In this document: in pieces, positions 52,710 to 60,322 of the stretch
Numbering within the stretch: position 1 is the first letter of the stretch
Layout: the number at the start of each line of letters is the position of its first letter
Assembly (NCBI RefSeq): GCF_014205135.1
Contig: NZ_JACHMY010000001.1
Location: 2,108,001-2,172,000 of the forward strand
Length of the DNA: 64,000 bases
Origin: Kribbella italica
Lineage (GTDB): Bacteria; Actinomycetota; Actinomycetes; Propionibacteriales; Kribbellaceae
Direction of reading: 5' to 3'
Made by a program: the position numbers and the translations under genes
The notes under the pieces: generated by a model
What the model was told of the DNA's origin: nothing
Databases searched by the model: none
Seen by the model: the letters and a program-made list of their open reading frames with translations, nothing else

Positions 52710-53411
52710 ATGAAGAGACTGGTCGCGGTCGGTGCGGTGCTCGTGCTCGCGCTGACCGGCTGCAGTGACAAGAAGGACGCGGGCGGCGGCAAGTCCGGCG
52801 ACGACCCGGTGGCGCTGCTGACCGACGTGAAGAAGACGATCGACGAAGCGTCGAGCGTTCACGTCGTACTGACCGGGCGTGACCTGCCGGACACGGCGCA
52901 GACACTGGCCAAGGGCGACGGCGTCGCGACCCACGCGCCGGCGTTCAAGGGCAAGCTGACCGTGCGCGCGGCCGGGTCGCCGATCGACGCCGACGTGGTC
53001 GCGGTCGGCGGCAAGGTCTACGCCAAGCTGCCGTTCACGCCGAAGTTCATCGAGCTGCCGCCGTCGCAGCTGGCCGGTCTCGGCGCGCCCGACCCGGCGA
53101 TCCTGCTCGACCCGGCCAAGGGCGTCACGGCGGTGCTGCCGACCCTGAAGGACCCGGTGATCAAGGGTGAGACGCGGGACGGCGCGAAGGTGCTGACCGA
53201 GATCACCGGCGCGGTCCAGGGCAAGACGCTGCAGGGCATCTTCCCGAAGGCACCCGCGGACGAGGACTTCCCGAGCAGCTTCAAGATCGACAAGGACACC
53301 AAGCAGTTGGTGTCGGCAACGATCACCGGCCCGTTCTACGACGGCGCCACCAGCAGCTACGACCTCACCCTCGACCGGTACGGCGAACAGGTGGAGATCG
53401 CCAAGCCGTGA
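52710..53411 (+). CDS. LppX/LprAFG family lipoprotein (LprG-like), 233 aa
   Basis: Signal peptide with lipobox ALTGC (Cys18), then the LppX_LprAFG fold: SSVHVVLTGRDLP, AFKGKLTVR, KVYAKLPFTPKF and the C-terminal DLTLDRYGEQVEI. In mycobacteria this half-barrel protein carries triacylated lipids in a hydrophobic cavity. It starts four bases after parC and overlaps the MFS gene (GTGA at 53408-53411), reproducing the lprG-p55 gene pair. Confidence 0.9.
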   Translation: MKRLVAVGAVLVLALTGCSDKKDAGGGKSGDDPVALLTDVKKTIDEASSVHVVLTGRDLPDTAQTLAKGDGVATHAPAFKGKLTVRAAGSPIDADVVAVGGKVYAKLPFTPKFIELPPSQLAGLGAPDPAILLDPAKGVTAVLPTLKDPVIKGETRDGAKVLTEITGAVQGKTLQGIFPKAPADEDFPSSFKIDKDTKQLVSATITGPFYDGATSSYDLTLDRYGEQVEIAKP

Positions 53412-55078
53412 GCGAGGCCACGGCAGTGGGAAGTGCTCGGACCCGCCTGACTCTTGCATCCATCGCCGTGGCCTTTGCGGCGGCCGACACCTACGTGGTC
53501 GTCCTGGCCCTGCCGGACATGATGTCCGGGGTCGGCCTGTCCGCGGACCAGCTCCAGCGGGCGGCGCCGATCATCTCCGGCTTCCTGCTCGGCTACATCG
53601 CGGTCCTGCCGCTGATCGGCCGGATCACCGACGTGGTCGGCCGGACGCCGGTGCTGGTCGGCGCGCTGCTGCTGTTCGCCGTGGGCTCGCTGATCACCGC
53701 CGCGGCGTACGACCTCTCCCTCGTCGTCACCGGCCGCTTCCTGCAAGGCATCGGCGGTGGTGGCCTGGTCCCCGCGACCCTGGCGCTCGTCGCCGACCTC
53801 TGGCCACCCGCCAAACGCGGACTCCCGCTCGGCGTGGTCGGCGCGGTCCAGGAGCTCGGCTCGGTCCTCGGCCCGCTGCTCGGCGCAGCTGTCCTGGCCG
53901 TCGCCGACTGGCGCTACATCTTCTGGCTCAACCTCGTCGTCGCCGTCGTGCTCGCCGTCCTCCTCCGCGGCCGCCAACGCCCGCCGATCTCAGCCGCCGT
54001 CGGTCTCCTCGCCTGCATCGCGCTGGGCCTGACCCTCACCGCACCCGAGCGACTGGCCAGCGGCATCACGCTGGGACTCCCCTTCGTCCCCTTCACCGGT
54101 GACTCCCGCCTCCTGACACCGATCGGCGCCGTCACCGCGGTCCTCCTGATCGCCTGGCTGGTGCTGCTCCTCCGCAAGACCGACCTCCGCGCCCTGGCCC
54201 AGATCGACCTGGTCGGCGCCCTCCTTCTCGCCCTCGCCTTGGCCGGCGTCGTCCTGGCCTTCGCCACCGCCGACCCCGAGCGCGAGGTCCTCTCCCCCGC
54301 CGGCCCGTGGCTGCTGATCGGAGCCGCCGTCTTCGCCGTCGCCTTCGCCGCCTGGCAACGTCGAACTCCGCGCGCGATCATCCCCGCAGGCCTCCTCCGC
54401 GACAAAGCAGCCTGGGGATCCCTCCTGGTCAGCTTTCTCGTCGGCGCCGCGCTGATCGCGGCCCTCGTCGACATCCCCGTCTTCGCCCGTACGACGCAAG
54501 GCGGCGGCCAGCTCTCCGCCGCACTCGTCCTCCTGCGGTTCCTGATCGCCCTCCCGCTCGGCGCCGTCGCCGGCGGCTGGCTCACCCGGCGCTACGGCCT
54601 CGGCCTGATCACCGCCGCCGGACTCGCGCTGGCCGGGCTGATGTTCGTCCTGATGGCGTTCTGGGGCCGCGACGCGCTCGACACGGTGCCGGCGACCCTC
54701 GTGCTGCTCGGCTGCGGATTCGGCTTCGGCCTCGCGCTCTCGCCGGTCAACACGGCGATGCTCGGCGCCACCCCGGAGGACAGCCACGGACTGGTCAGCG
54801 CGCTGGTCGTCGTCGCCCGGATGGTCGGCATGCTGGTCGGCGTCTCCGCGCTGACCGCGATCGGACTGCGCCGGTACTACGCGCTGACCGAGGACATCCC
54901 CTCGCCGAACGAGCTGTGCCCGGCCAGTCCCGGCACCTGCCGGCCGTTCGTCGACGCGCTCCGCGAGGCGGCGATCTCCCAGGTGCACACCATCTTCGCC
55001 GGGGCCGCGGTCTGCGCGTTCGCGGCCGCCGTACTGGCTGTCGTCCTGCTCGGGCGGCGGCGGGTTGTCCACGGGTGA
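53408..55078 (+). CDS. MFS transporter, P55-like (DHA2/14-helix type), 556 aa
   Basis: About fourteen predicted helices. MFS motif A is GRITDVVGRTPV, and motif C-like glycine/proline pattern occurs in VGAVQELGSVLGPLLGA. GTG start at 53408 overlaps the lipoprotein stop. In Mycobacterium tuberculosis the homologous pair LprG-P55 moves triacylglycerides and lipoglycans outward and affects drug tolerance; the same gene order here makes a lipid-export role likely, though the host seems to lack a mycolate envelope. Confidence 0.9.
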   Translation: MSEATAVGSARTRLTLASIAVAFAAADTYVVVLALPDMMSGVGLSADQLQRAAPIISGFLLGYIAVLPLIGRITDVVGRTPVLVGALLLFAVGSLITAAAYDLSLVVTGRFLQGIGGGGLVPATLALVADLWPPAKRGLPLGVVGAVQELGSVLGPLLGAAVLAVADWRYIFWLNLVVAVVLAVLLRGRQRPPISAAVGLLACIALGLTLTAPERLASGITLGLPFVPFTGDSRLLTPIGAVTAVLLIAWLVLLLRKTDLRALAQIDLVGALLLALALAGVVLAFATADPEREVLSPAGPWLLIGAAVFAVAFAAWQRRTPRAIIPAGLLRDKAAWGSLLVSFLVGAALIAALVDIPVFARTTQGGGQLSAALVLLRFLIALPLGAVAGGWLTRRYGLGLITAAGLALAGLMFVLMAFWGRDALDTVPATLVLLGCGFGFGLALSPVNTAMLGATPEDSHGLVSALVVVARMVGMLVGVSALTAIGLRRYYALTEDIPSPNELCPASPGTCRPFVDALREAAISQVHTIFAGAAVCAFAAAVLAVVLLGRRRVVHG

Positions 55079-55110
55079 CGACCGTCATGGGGAACCCGGC
55101 CCGCCTCGCG

Positions 55111-55116
55111 TACCGT
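55111..55116 (+). promoter_or_regulatory. -10 of a near-leaderless promoter, ferredoxin-like gene
   Basis: TACCGT, nine bases from its last base to the GTG at 55125; no Shine-Dalgarno in between. Confidence 0.45.
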
Positions 55117-55124
55117 TGAGGGCT

Positions 55125-56060
55125 GTGAGTGCACCCTTACCCGGCAGACCCGCGCTCTGCTCGACGATCTGCCGGGACCTCAACGAGCCGATGCCCGGCA
55201 CGGCCGCCGAGGCCGCCGGGTGGGTCGTCGTCGAACAGCCCGGCCCGTGGGGTGCCAAGGTCGCCACGCAGAGTCATCTCGACGCCGAGTTCGGGGCGCG
55301 GATCGACGCGCGGTGCAAGAAGGCCGACCTGCGCTTCGGCACGATCCGCAGCCCGGGCAAGCACGCGGATGCCGTACCGCGCTCGCATCAGGTGTACGTC
55401 GCCAGCACCGCGCCCGGTCGCTGCTGGATGCTCGGCGGCTGCGTCGACGACCCGTTGCGGCTCTCCGCGCTCGACCTCGACGCGATCGCCCGCGGTGACC
55501 TCGCCGCCGTACGGGCCTCGCTCCCGGAATTGTCGCCCGTCGCTCAGCCGGTGCTGCTCGTCTGCACGAACGGCAAGCGCGACGAGTGCTGCGCGATTCT
55601 GGGCCGGCCTCTGGTGGCCGGGCTGTCCGCGCGGGTACCGGGCCGGGTGTGGGAGTCGTCGCACCTGAGTGGACACAGGTTCTCCCCGACGGCGGCCGTG
55701 CTGCCGGCGGGGACGTTGCACGGCCAGTTGACCGTGGAGTCCGCGGTCGCCGTACTGGACGCCGCGGACCGCGGTGAAACCGTTGTGGAAACGCTGCGCG
55801 GCCGGTCCACCTGGACCAAGCGCGGCCAAGTCGCCGAGATCGCCGTCCGCAACCTCACTGGCGAGGTTGTCCTGGACGCGCTCAGCGTCGTCACGGAGGA
55901 GCTGGACACCGTCACCGTCGCCCACACCGACGGCCGGACCTGGCAGGTCCAGGTGACCAGCGATCCCGCCGACCCTCCCCGCCCGGAATCCTGTGGAAAG
56001 GAGCCTTTCGCCATGTCGATCCTGCGTGCCGGCACCGTAGTTCCGGGTGGTCCCCGATGA
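55125..56060 (+). CDS. Sucrase/ferredoxin-like family protein, 311 aa
   Basis: Suc_Fer-like family (PF06999), a thioredoxin-like [2Fe-2S] fold. Cys residues lie in LCSTICRD near the N-terminus and in VCTNGKRDECCAILG, with HLSGHRFSPTAAVLPAG as the family signature. The exact cluster ligands are not certain. The role is unknown; homologues were named from plant sucrose-uptake screens. GTG at 55125 has TACCGT upstream. Its last codons overlap the carbonic anhydrase start as ATGA, so the two proteins are made together. Confidence 0.86.
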   Translation: MSAPLPGRPALCSTICRDLNEPMPGTAAEAAGWVVVEQPGPWGAKVATQSHLDAEFGARIDARCKKADLRFGTIRSPGKHADAVPRSHQVYVASTAPGRCWMLGGCVDDPLRLSALDLDAIARGDLAAVRASLPELSPVAQPVLLVCTNGKRDECCAILGRPLVAGLSARVPGRVWESSHLSGHRFSPTAAVLPAGTLHGQLTVESAVAVLDAADRGETVVETLRGRSTWTKRGQVAEIAVRNLTGEVVLDALSVVTEELDTVTVAHTDGRTWQVQVTSDPADPPRPESCGKEPFAMSILRAGTVVPGGPR

Positions 56061-56569
56061 GCGCCGAGGGGCCGGTCCCCGGCTTCGAGGACCTCCTCGC
56101 GGCCAACGCCGACTACGCCAAGAACTTCTCGTACGGCGGCTTCGACGGCATCGCCCATGCCGGCGTCGGCGTCGTCACCTGCATGGACTCACGCATCCCG
56201 CCGCTCGAGCTGCTCGGCCTCAAGCCCGGCGACGCCAAGGTCCTGCGCAGCGCCGGCGGCCGCGTCACCGAACTGACGATGACCGGCCTGGTCCTCGGCG
56301 TCCACCTGCTCGGCGTCCGCCGCATCATGGTCATCCCGCACACCCGCTGCGCGATGGCCTCGATGACCGAGGACCAGATGCGCGAAAAGGTCGAGAGAGC
56401 CTCCGGCCTCCCGGCCGCCTACCTCACCCTCAACGTCATCCCCGACCAACTCGAGGCCCTCCGCCACGACGTGGCCGCCGTCCGCGAACACCCCCTGATC
56501 GGCGACGACGTCCTGGTCGGCGGCTTCATGTACGACGTAGACGACGGCCACCTGACCCAGATCGTCTAG
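56057..56569 (+). CDS. Beta-carbonic anhydrase, cytoplasmic, 170 aa
   Basis: Short beta-class enzyme. Zinc ligands Cys42 and His95/Cys98 with the Asp44-Arg46 dyad, in VTCMDSRIPP and VIPHTRCAM. Interconverts CO2 and bicarbonate. The His-x-x-Cys motif reads HTRC rather than HTDC/HxxCG, as in the mycobacterial Rv1284-like branch. Co-translated with the ferredoxin-like gene, and its stop overlaps the stop of a second carbonic anhydrase gene in CTAG (56566-56569). Confidence 0.92.
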   Translation: MSAEGPVPGFEDLLAANADYAKNFSYGGFDGIAHAGVGVVTCMDSRIPPLELLGLKPGDAKVLRSAGGRVTELTMTGLVLGVHLLGVRRIMVIPHTRCAMASMTEDQMREKVERASGLPAAYLTLNVIPDQLEALRHDVAAVREHPLIGDDVLVGGFMYDVDDGHLTQIV

Positions 56570-57318
56570 AGGACGACGACCTTGCCGGTGTCCAGTTCGT
56601 AGTAGGCGCCGACCAGCTTCACCTTGCCGGACTTCTCCAGTGGTCCCAGGACCGGGGACTTTCGCAGCTCGGCGAGGACGTGCTGGACATTGGCGTGGAC
56701 GGCGTTCTCCAATCTGTCCCCCGGCTTTCCGGTGACCTGCCGGACGGCCGGGGACAGCGTGTCGACCAGGTAGCCGATCTCCCCCGAGTGCCCGCCGGTG
56801 CGATGGCTGTCCATTGCCTTGATCGTCGCGTCGATCGCCCCGCACCGCTGGTGCCCGAGCACCATCAGCAACGGCGTCTTCAGCTCCGCGACCCCGAACT
56901 CCAAGCTCCCCGTCACCGAGTGGTCCAGCGCCTCACCAGCACTCCGTACGACGACCAGATCGCCGAGCCCCCGGTCGAAGACCAGCTCGATCGGCACCCG
57001 CGAGTCCACACACCCGATCACCGTCGCGAACGGCTGCTGACCCTTGCTCACGGCAACTCTTCGGTCCACTCCCTCGTCGATCGCTTCGGTGCGGTTGGCA
57101 ACAAACCGAGCGTTCCCCTCCAGCAGCCGCTGCAGCGCCTGATCCCCCGTGGTGACAGGCGGTTCGACCACCGGCGCGAGCTGACCAGAAGCACCACTCG
57201 ACGGCGTACCGGCGTCCTGACAAGAGCTCAGCACCACCACCCCCAGACTGGCGCCAAGACTGGCCCCCAACGCGTTGGACAGGAAGCGGCGACGGGAAGG
57301 CGGAGGCGGCAGGCTCAC
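56566..57318 (-). CDS. Beta-carbonic anhydrase, exported (Tat lipoprotein), 250 aa
   Basis: N-terminal twin-arginine signal SRRRFLSNALGAS with a lipobox VLSSC (Cys33), a linker, then a full beta-class domain with Cys102/Asp104/Arg106 (GCVDSRVP) and His155/Cys158 (LGHQRCGA). The GTG at 57318 lies eight bases after GGAGAA and begins the signal peptide; longer readings lack it. Predicted to be folded before export and anchored to the outer leaflet, where it would hydrate CO2 at the cell surface. Convergent with the cytoplasmic enzyme. Confidence 0.9.
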   Translation of the reverse strand: MSLPPPPSRRRFLSNALGASLGASLGVVVLSSCQDAGTPSSGASGQLAPVVEPPVTTGDQALQRLLEGNARFVANRTEAIDEGVDRRVAVSKGQQPFATVIGCVDSRVPIELVFDRGLGDLVVVRSAGEALDHSVTGSLEFGVAELKTPLLMVLGHQRCGAIDATIKAMDSHRTGGHSGEIGYLVDTLSPAVRQVTGKPGDRLENAVHANVQHVLAELRKSPVLGPLEKSGKVKLVGAYYELDTGKVVVL

Positions 57319-57374
57319 AGGAGTTCTCCTCACGGGCGGCGGAGCTGGGCGACCCCGTCTCCCGAAAGTAGCGC

Positions 57375-57393
57375 ATTGCATACTGTCTGCAAT
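57375..57393. promoter_or_regulatory. Inverted repeat in the divergent gap between exported carbonic anhydrase and peptidase-like genes
   Basis: ATTGCA, seven bases, TGCAAT. AT-rich in a GC-rich setting and 58 bases from both start codons, so it may serve both promoters. The regulator is unknown; the shape fits GntR-type sites. Confidence 0.5.
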
Positions 57394-57450
57394 ACCCGCG
57401 ACAGCCCACGAAGTCCGGCCGGAGCCGCCAGAACCTGATAGGAACTCCTT

Positions 57451-58764
57451 ATGAGACTCCGCCCAAGCTCTCTTTCCCGATCCCTGATGGTCGGCGCCCT
57501 GGCCCTCAGCACCGTCCTGACCGCGACTCCCGCACCGGCCGCGATCGCGGTGCACAGCCAGCCGCTCGACCAGCACGGCTCGTGCTTCGACGCCGCGATC
57601 ACCGGCACCGTCGAGGAGCAACGCCTCGACAACGGCGTCGCCGGCGGCCCGTCGGTGCCCGCGCAGATCCTGGTCCGCTCCGGCTTCGACAAGCAGGTGA
57701 AGCTCTTCACCCACCTGCTCTGCGCCGCGCCGAACAAGCTGGCCGCCCGCCTCGTCGTACGCGCCCAAGCCGAAGCACTCTGGCGTACGGCGACCTACCG
57801 AGCCCAGCACGCCCAGACCGCGCCGGCTCTACCGGCCACCGACGACCGCGGCCTGTACTGGGCCCGCATCTCGATGGCCCTCGCGCTACGCCAGTGGAAG
57901 CCCTCGTTCGGACTCAGCACGGCGGACCGCACCGAGCTGATCCGCAGCCTGGAGTACTCGTCCCGCGGCATCACGAGCACCCGGTTCTCCCCCGGCGTCC
58001 AGAAGATCCTGGTCACCGGCTTCGACCCGTTCACGCTCGACGCGGACATCCGGATCGGCAACCCGTCCGGCGCGAACGCGCTCTCCCTGGACGGCCGGCG
58101 CTGGCGCGCCGGCGGGACGACGTACGAGATCCAGACCGTCGTGTTCCCGGTCCGGTACACCGACTTCGACGAGAACATGGTCGAGGACGCGCTCGCCCCC
58201 CACTACCGCCGCGGCCCGCAGCACGCGGACCTGGTGATGACCGCGAGCCAGGGCCGGGTCGGCATCTTCGACCTCGAGGTCTTCAACGGCCGGCGCCGTT
58301 CGGTCAGCTCGATCGGCGACAACAACAACCTCCTCAGCGGCGGCACGATCAACGCGCCGATCGTCTCCCCGAGCATGCCCACCGGCCCCGAGTGGCTGAC
58401 CACCAGCCTCCCGACCGCCCGGATGGCCCAGGCCGACGTCGCCCCGTTCCGCACCCGGGTCAACACGTCGGTCCTCGAGATCCCCGCCGGCCAGACCCTG
58501 CCGGTCCGTCAGCCGCTAGGCCCGACGCCCGGCTCCATCGCCTCCGAAGGCGCCGGCGGCGGCTACCTGTCCAACGAGGTCGCCTACCGCAACACCCTCC
58601 AACGCGACCTCCTCGACCCGCTGATGCCCGCCGGCCACCTGCACGTCCCGGTCCTCCAGTTCGACCTCGCGAACAAGACCGAGATCACCGACCCGACCTA
58701 CGAGGCCAACCGCGACGCCATCGTCCGCGGCGCCCACGCCGTACTGCGGAAGGCCCTCAGCTGA
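57451..58764 (+). CDS. Secreted pyroglutamyl-peptidase-I-like protein with Cys-to-Ser active site, 437 aa
   Basis: A signal peptide (about 1-30, ending APAPAA) and a 150-residue N-terminal extension of unknown fold precede a C15-type domain: ILVTGFDPF at 186-194, NPSG at 204-207, Glu276 in FDLEVFN, and His398 in GHLHVP. Where C15 enzymes have the nucleophile Cys, this one has Ser374 in GYLSNEVAYR; the 24-residue distance to His398 equals that in Bacillus Pcp. It could be a serine variant, inactive, or a binding protein. GGAACTCC precedes the ATG. Confidence 0.83.
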   Translation: MRLRPSSLSRSLMVGALALSTVLTATPAPAAIAVHSQPLDQHGSCFDAAITGTVEEQRLDNGVAGGPSVPAQILVRSGFDKQVKLFTHLLCAAPNKLAARLVVRAQAEALWRTATYRAQHAQTAPALPATDDRGLYWARISMALALRQWKPSFGLSTADRTELIRSLEYSSRGITSTRFSPGVQKILVTGFDPFTLDADIRIGNPSGANALSLDGRRWRAGGTTYEIQTVVFPVRYTDFDENMVEDALAPHYRRGPQHADLVMTASQGRVGIFDLEVFNGRRRSVSSIGDNNNLLSGGTINAPIVSPSMPTGPEWLTTSLPTARMAQADVAPFRTRVNTSVLEIPAGQTLPVRQPLGPTPGSIASEGAGGGYLSNEVAYRNTLQRDLLDPLMPAGHLHVPVLQFDLANKTEITDPTYEANRDAIVRGAHAVLRKALS

Positions 58765-59950
58765 GGATCACGTCGAAGGCGGCCATCACCGAGTCCAGGT
58801 GGTGGTCGGCCTTCGGGCCCTCGTGGTGGTGACCGACCTGGATCGTGCGCATCCCGGCGTTGATGCCGCCGAGGATGTCGTACGCCGGGTGGTCGCCGAC
58901 CATCCAGCCGCCTTCGAGGCGCGCGCCGGTCTGCTCGGCGGCGAGCGCGAAGATGCGGCGGTCGGGCTTGCGGACGCCGGCGCTCTCGGAGATGCAGGCA
59001 TAGTCCACCGCGGCCCCGATCCCCGTGTGCTCGAGCTTCCGCGACTGCTGCACGACCCCGCCATTCGTGATCACCGCAACCCGCCAGCCGGCCTCGCGCA
59101 GCCGAGCGATTCCCTCCAGCACCTCGGGCTCGACTGACGTGAACAGCGGATGCTCCCGGTCGTACTCGTCGACCAGTTCCTCCACCGATCGCTCGACGCC
59201 AAACGCCTTCACTCCGGCGAACAGCTCCTCGCGCGGCTTGAACCCGCCCTCGTCCTCAGCCAGCAACCAGGCGAGGGCGTCGGGGCCCAGCCCTTCCTTC
59301 TCGACCCACCACTCGGCCCAGGCCCGGAACGCGCCGTCCCGATCGATCAACGTGTTGTCCAGATCGAACACCACCAACCGCGGCCGCTTGACCGGCACGA
59401 ACGCACGCCAGTCCGCGGGCCTGATCTCGTACTCGACCTCGCCGTACTCCGCGCCCGGCTCGTCGTGCGATGACGGGAAAGCCCGCGCGAAGGTCAGCCC
59501 CAGCGAGGCCATCGTCGCCCGGGACCCCAGGTTCACCGTCAGCGTCTGCGCGAAGATCCGCTCCAGCCCCACCTCGTCGAACCCGTACCGCAGCAGCTCC
59601 CGCGAGCCCTCACTCGCGTACCCCCGCCCCCACCGATCCCGCAGCAGCCGGTATCCGAGCTCGGCCTCACCGTCCACCTTCGGCTGATCCGGCCCGTACG
59701 GCGGCCGCAAGATCCACCACCCCACGAACCCGTCGTCGTCGAACCCCACCCAGAACCCCAGCCCCGGATTCCGCCGCGCATCGTCCATCCGCCGCCGGTG
59801 CGCCACCACGACCTCCTCCCGAGGCCGCGCCCGCCCACCCAGATACCGCATCACCTCCGGATCCGAGTCCAGCAGCACCTCCAGCTCCAGGTGCTCATCC
59901 CCCAACGGCACCAACTCCAGCCGCCCCGCCCGCAAGCTCGGTTGCTCCAT
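58757..59950 (-). CDS. GNAT acetyltransferase fused to HAD-superfamily hydrolase, 397 aa
   Basis: Residues 1-185 are a GNAT domain of the RimJ/RimL type (YRLLRDRWGRGYASEGSRELL, in two parts). Residues 188-397 are a HAD hydrolase with motif I VFDLDNTLIDRD, motif II VITNGG, motif III Lys in VRKPDRRIF and motif IV VGDHPAYDILGG. Both halves look intact and the reading frame is continuous, so it is a true fusion. It may couple acetylation and dephosphorylation of one metabolite. Start ATG 59950 with AAGGAT in leaderless position; the stop region overlaps the convergent peptidase gene by eight bases. Confidence 0.87.
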   Translation of the reverse strand: MEQPSLRAGRLELVPLGDEHLELEVLLDSDPEVMRYLGGRARPREEVVVAHRRRMDDARRNPGLGFWVGFDDDGFVGWWILRPPYGPDQPKVDGEAELGYRLLRDRWGRGYASEGSRELLRYGFDEVGLERIFAQTLTVNLGSRATMASLGLTFARAFPSSHDEPGAEYGEVEYEIRPADWRAFVPVKRPRLVVFDLDNTLIDRDGAFRAWAEWWVEKEGLGPDALAWLLAEDEGGFKPREELFAGVKAFGVERSVEELVDEYDREHPLFTSVEPEVLEGIARLREAGWRVAVITNGGVVQQSRKLEHTGIGAAVDYACISESAGVRKPDRRIFALAAEQTGARLEGGWMVGDHPAYDILGGINAGMRTIQVGHHHEGPKADHHLDSVMAAFDVILS

Positions 59951-59956
59951 GCCCCG

Positions 59957-59962
59957 ATCCTT
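59957..59962 (-). promoter_or_regulatory. Possible leaderless -10 (GNAT-HAD gene)
   Basis: Minus-strand AAGGAT ending seven bases before the ATG at 59950. Confidence 0.45.
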
Positions 59963-60000
59963 TCACTCCCCACCGCCGAACCTCAGCCGAATTACCCGAG

Positions 60001-60252
60001 GGCCGGTACTTGCGTGGGAAGCACCGTGACCTGACCAAGTACCAGCCACCACTCAGGTGGCCGGTACCTGCGAGGAGAACGCCGCGCCCCGGCGCACCGG
60101 CACCGCGCCGCAAGCAACCGGCCTCTCAAGTACCAGCCACCACTCAGGTGGCCGGTACCTGCGAGGAGAGCGCCCCGGCACGGCACACCGGCACCGCGCC
60201 GCAGGCAACCGGCCTCTCAAGTACCAGCCACGGCTCAGGTCGCCGGTACTTG
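60001..60252. repeat. Tandem hairpin repeats, 91-bp period, AAGTACCAGCC family
   Basis: Two full 91-bp units (60036-60126 and 60127-60217) and a third partial unit (60218-60252) each begin CAAGTACCAGCCAC and fold into a stem with GGTGGCCGGTACC or its variant. A lone right half (GGCCGGTACTTG) is at 60001-60012. The first 43 bases of units 1 and 2 are identical; the rest differ at about ten positions. This 372-base gap (59951-60322) has no credible gene; the rest of it is the -10 at 59957 and the parE terminator. Confidence 0.85.
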
Positions 60253-60277
60253 TGAGGACAACTGCCGTAGACAGCAG

Positions 60278-60311
60278 CGACCCCCGCATCCCTTGCGGAT
60301 CGCGGGGGTCG
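60278..60311. terminator. parE terminator hairpin
   Basis: CGACCCCCGC (60278-60287) pairs with GCGGGGGTCG (60302-60311); inside, ATCC pairs with GGAT around CTTGC, with one bulged C. It begins 11 bases after the parE stop in the direction of transcription. Confidence 0.85.
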
Positions 60312-60322
60312 GCGTGCTTGGC

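Noticed and set aside
49235..52792. 1185-codon minus-strand frame over parC
   Set aside because: Antisense shadow of parC; no start signal or domain.
60036..60252. Possible CRISPR array
   Set aside because: Units repeat with a 91-bp period but the whole unit is conserved, including would-be spacers; there are only three, and no cas gene.
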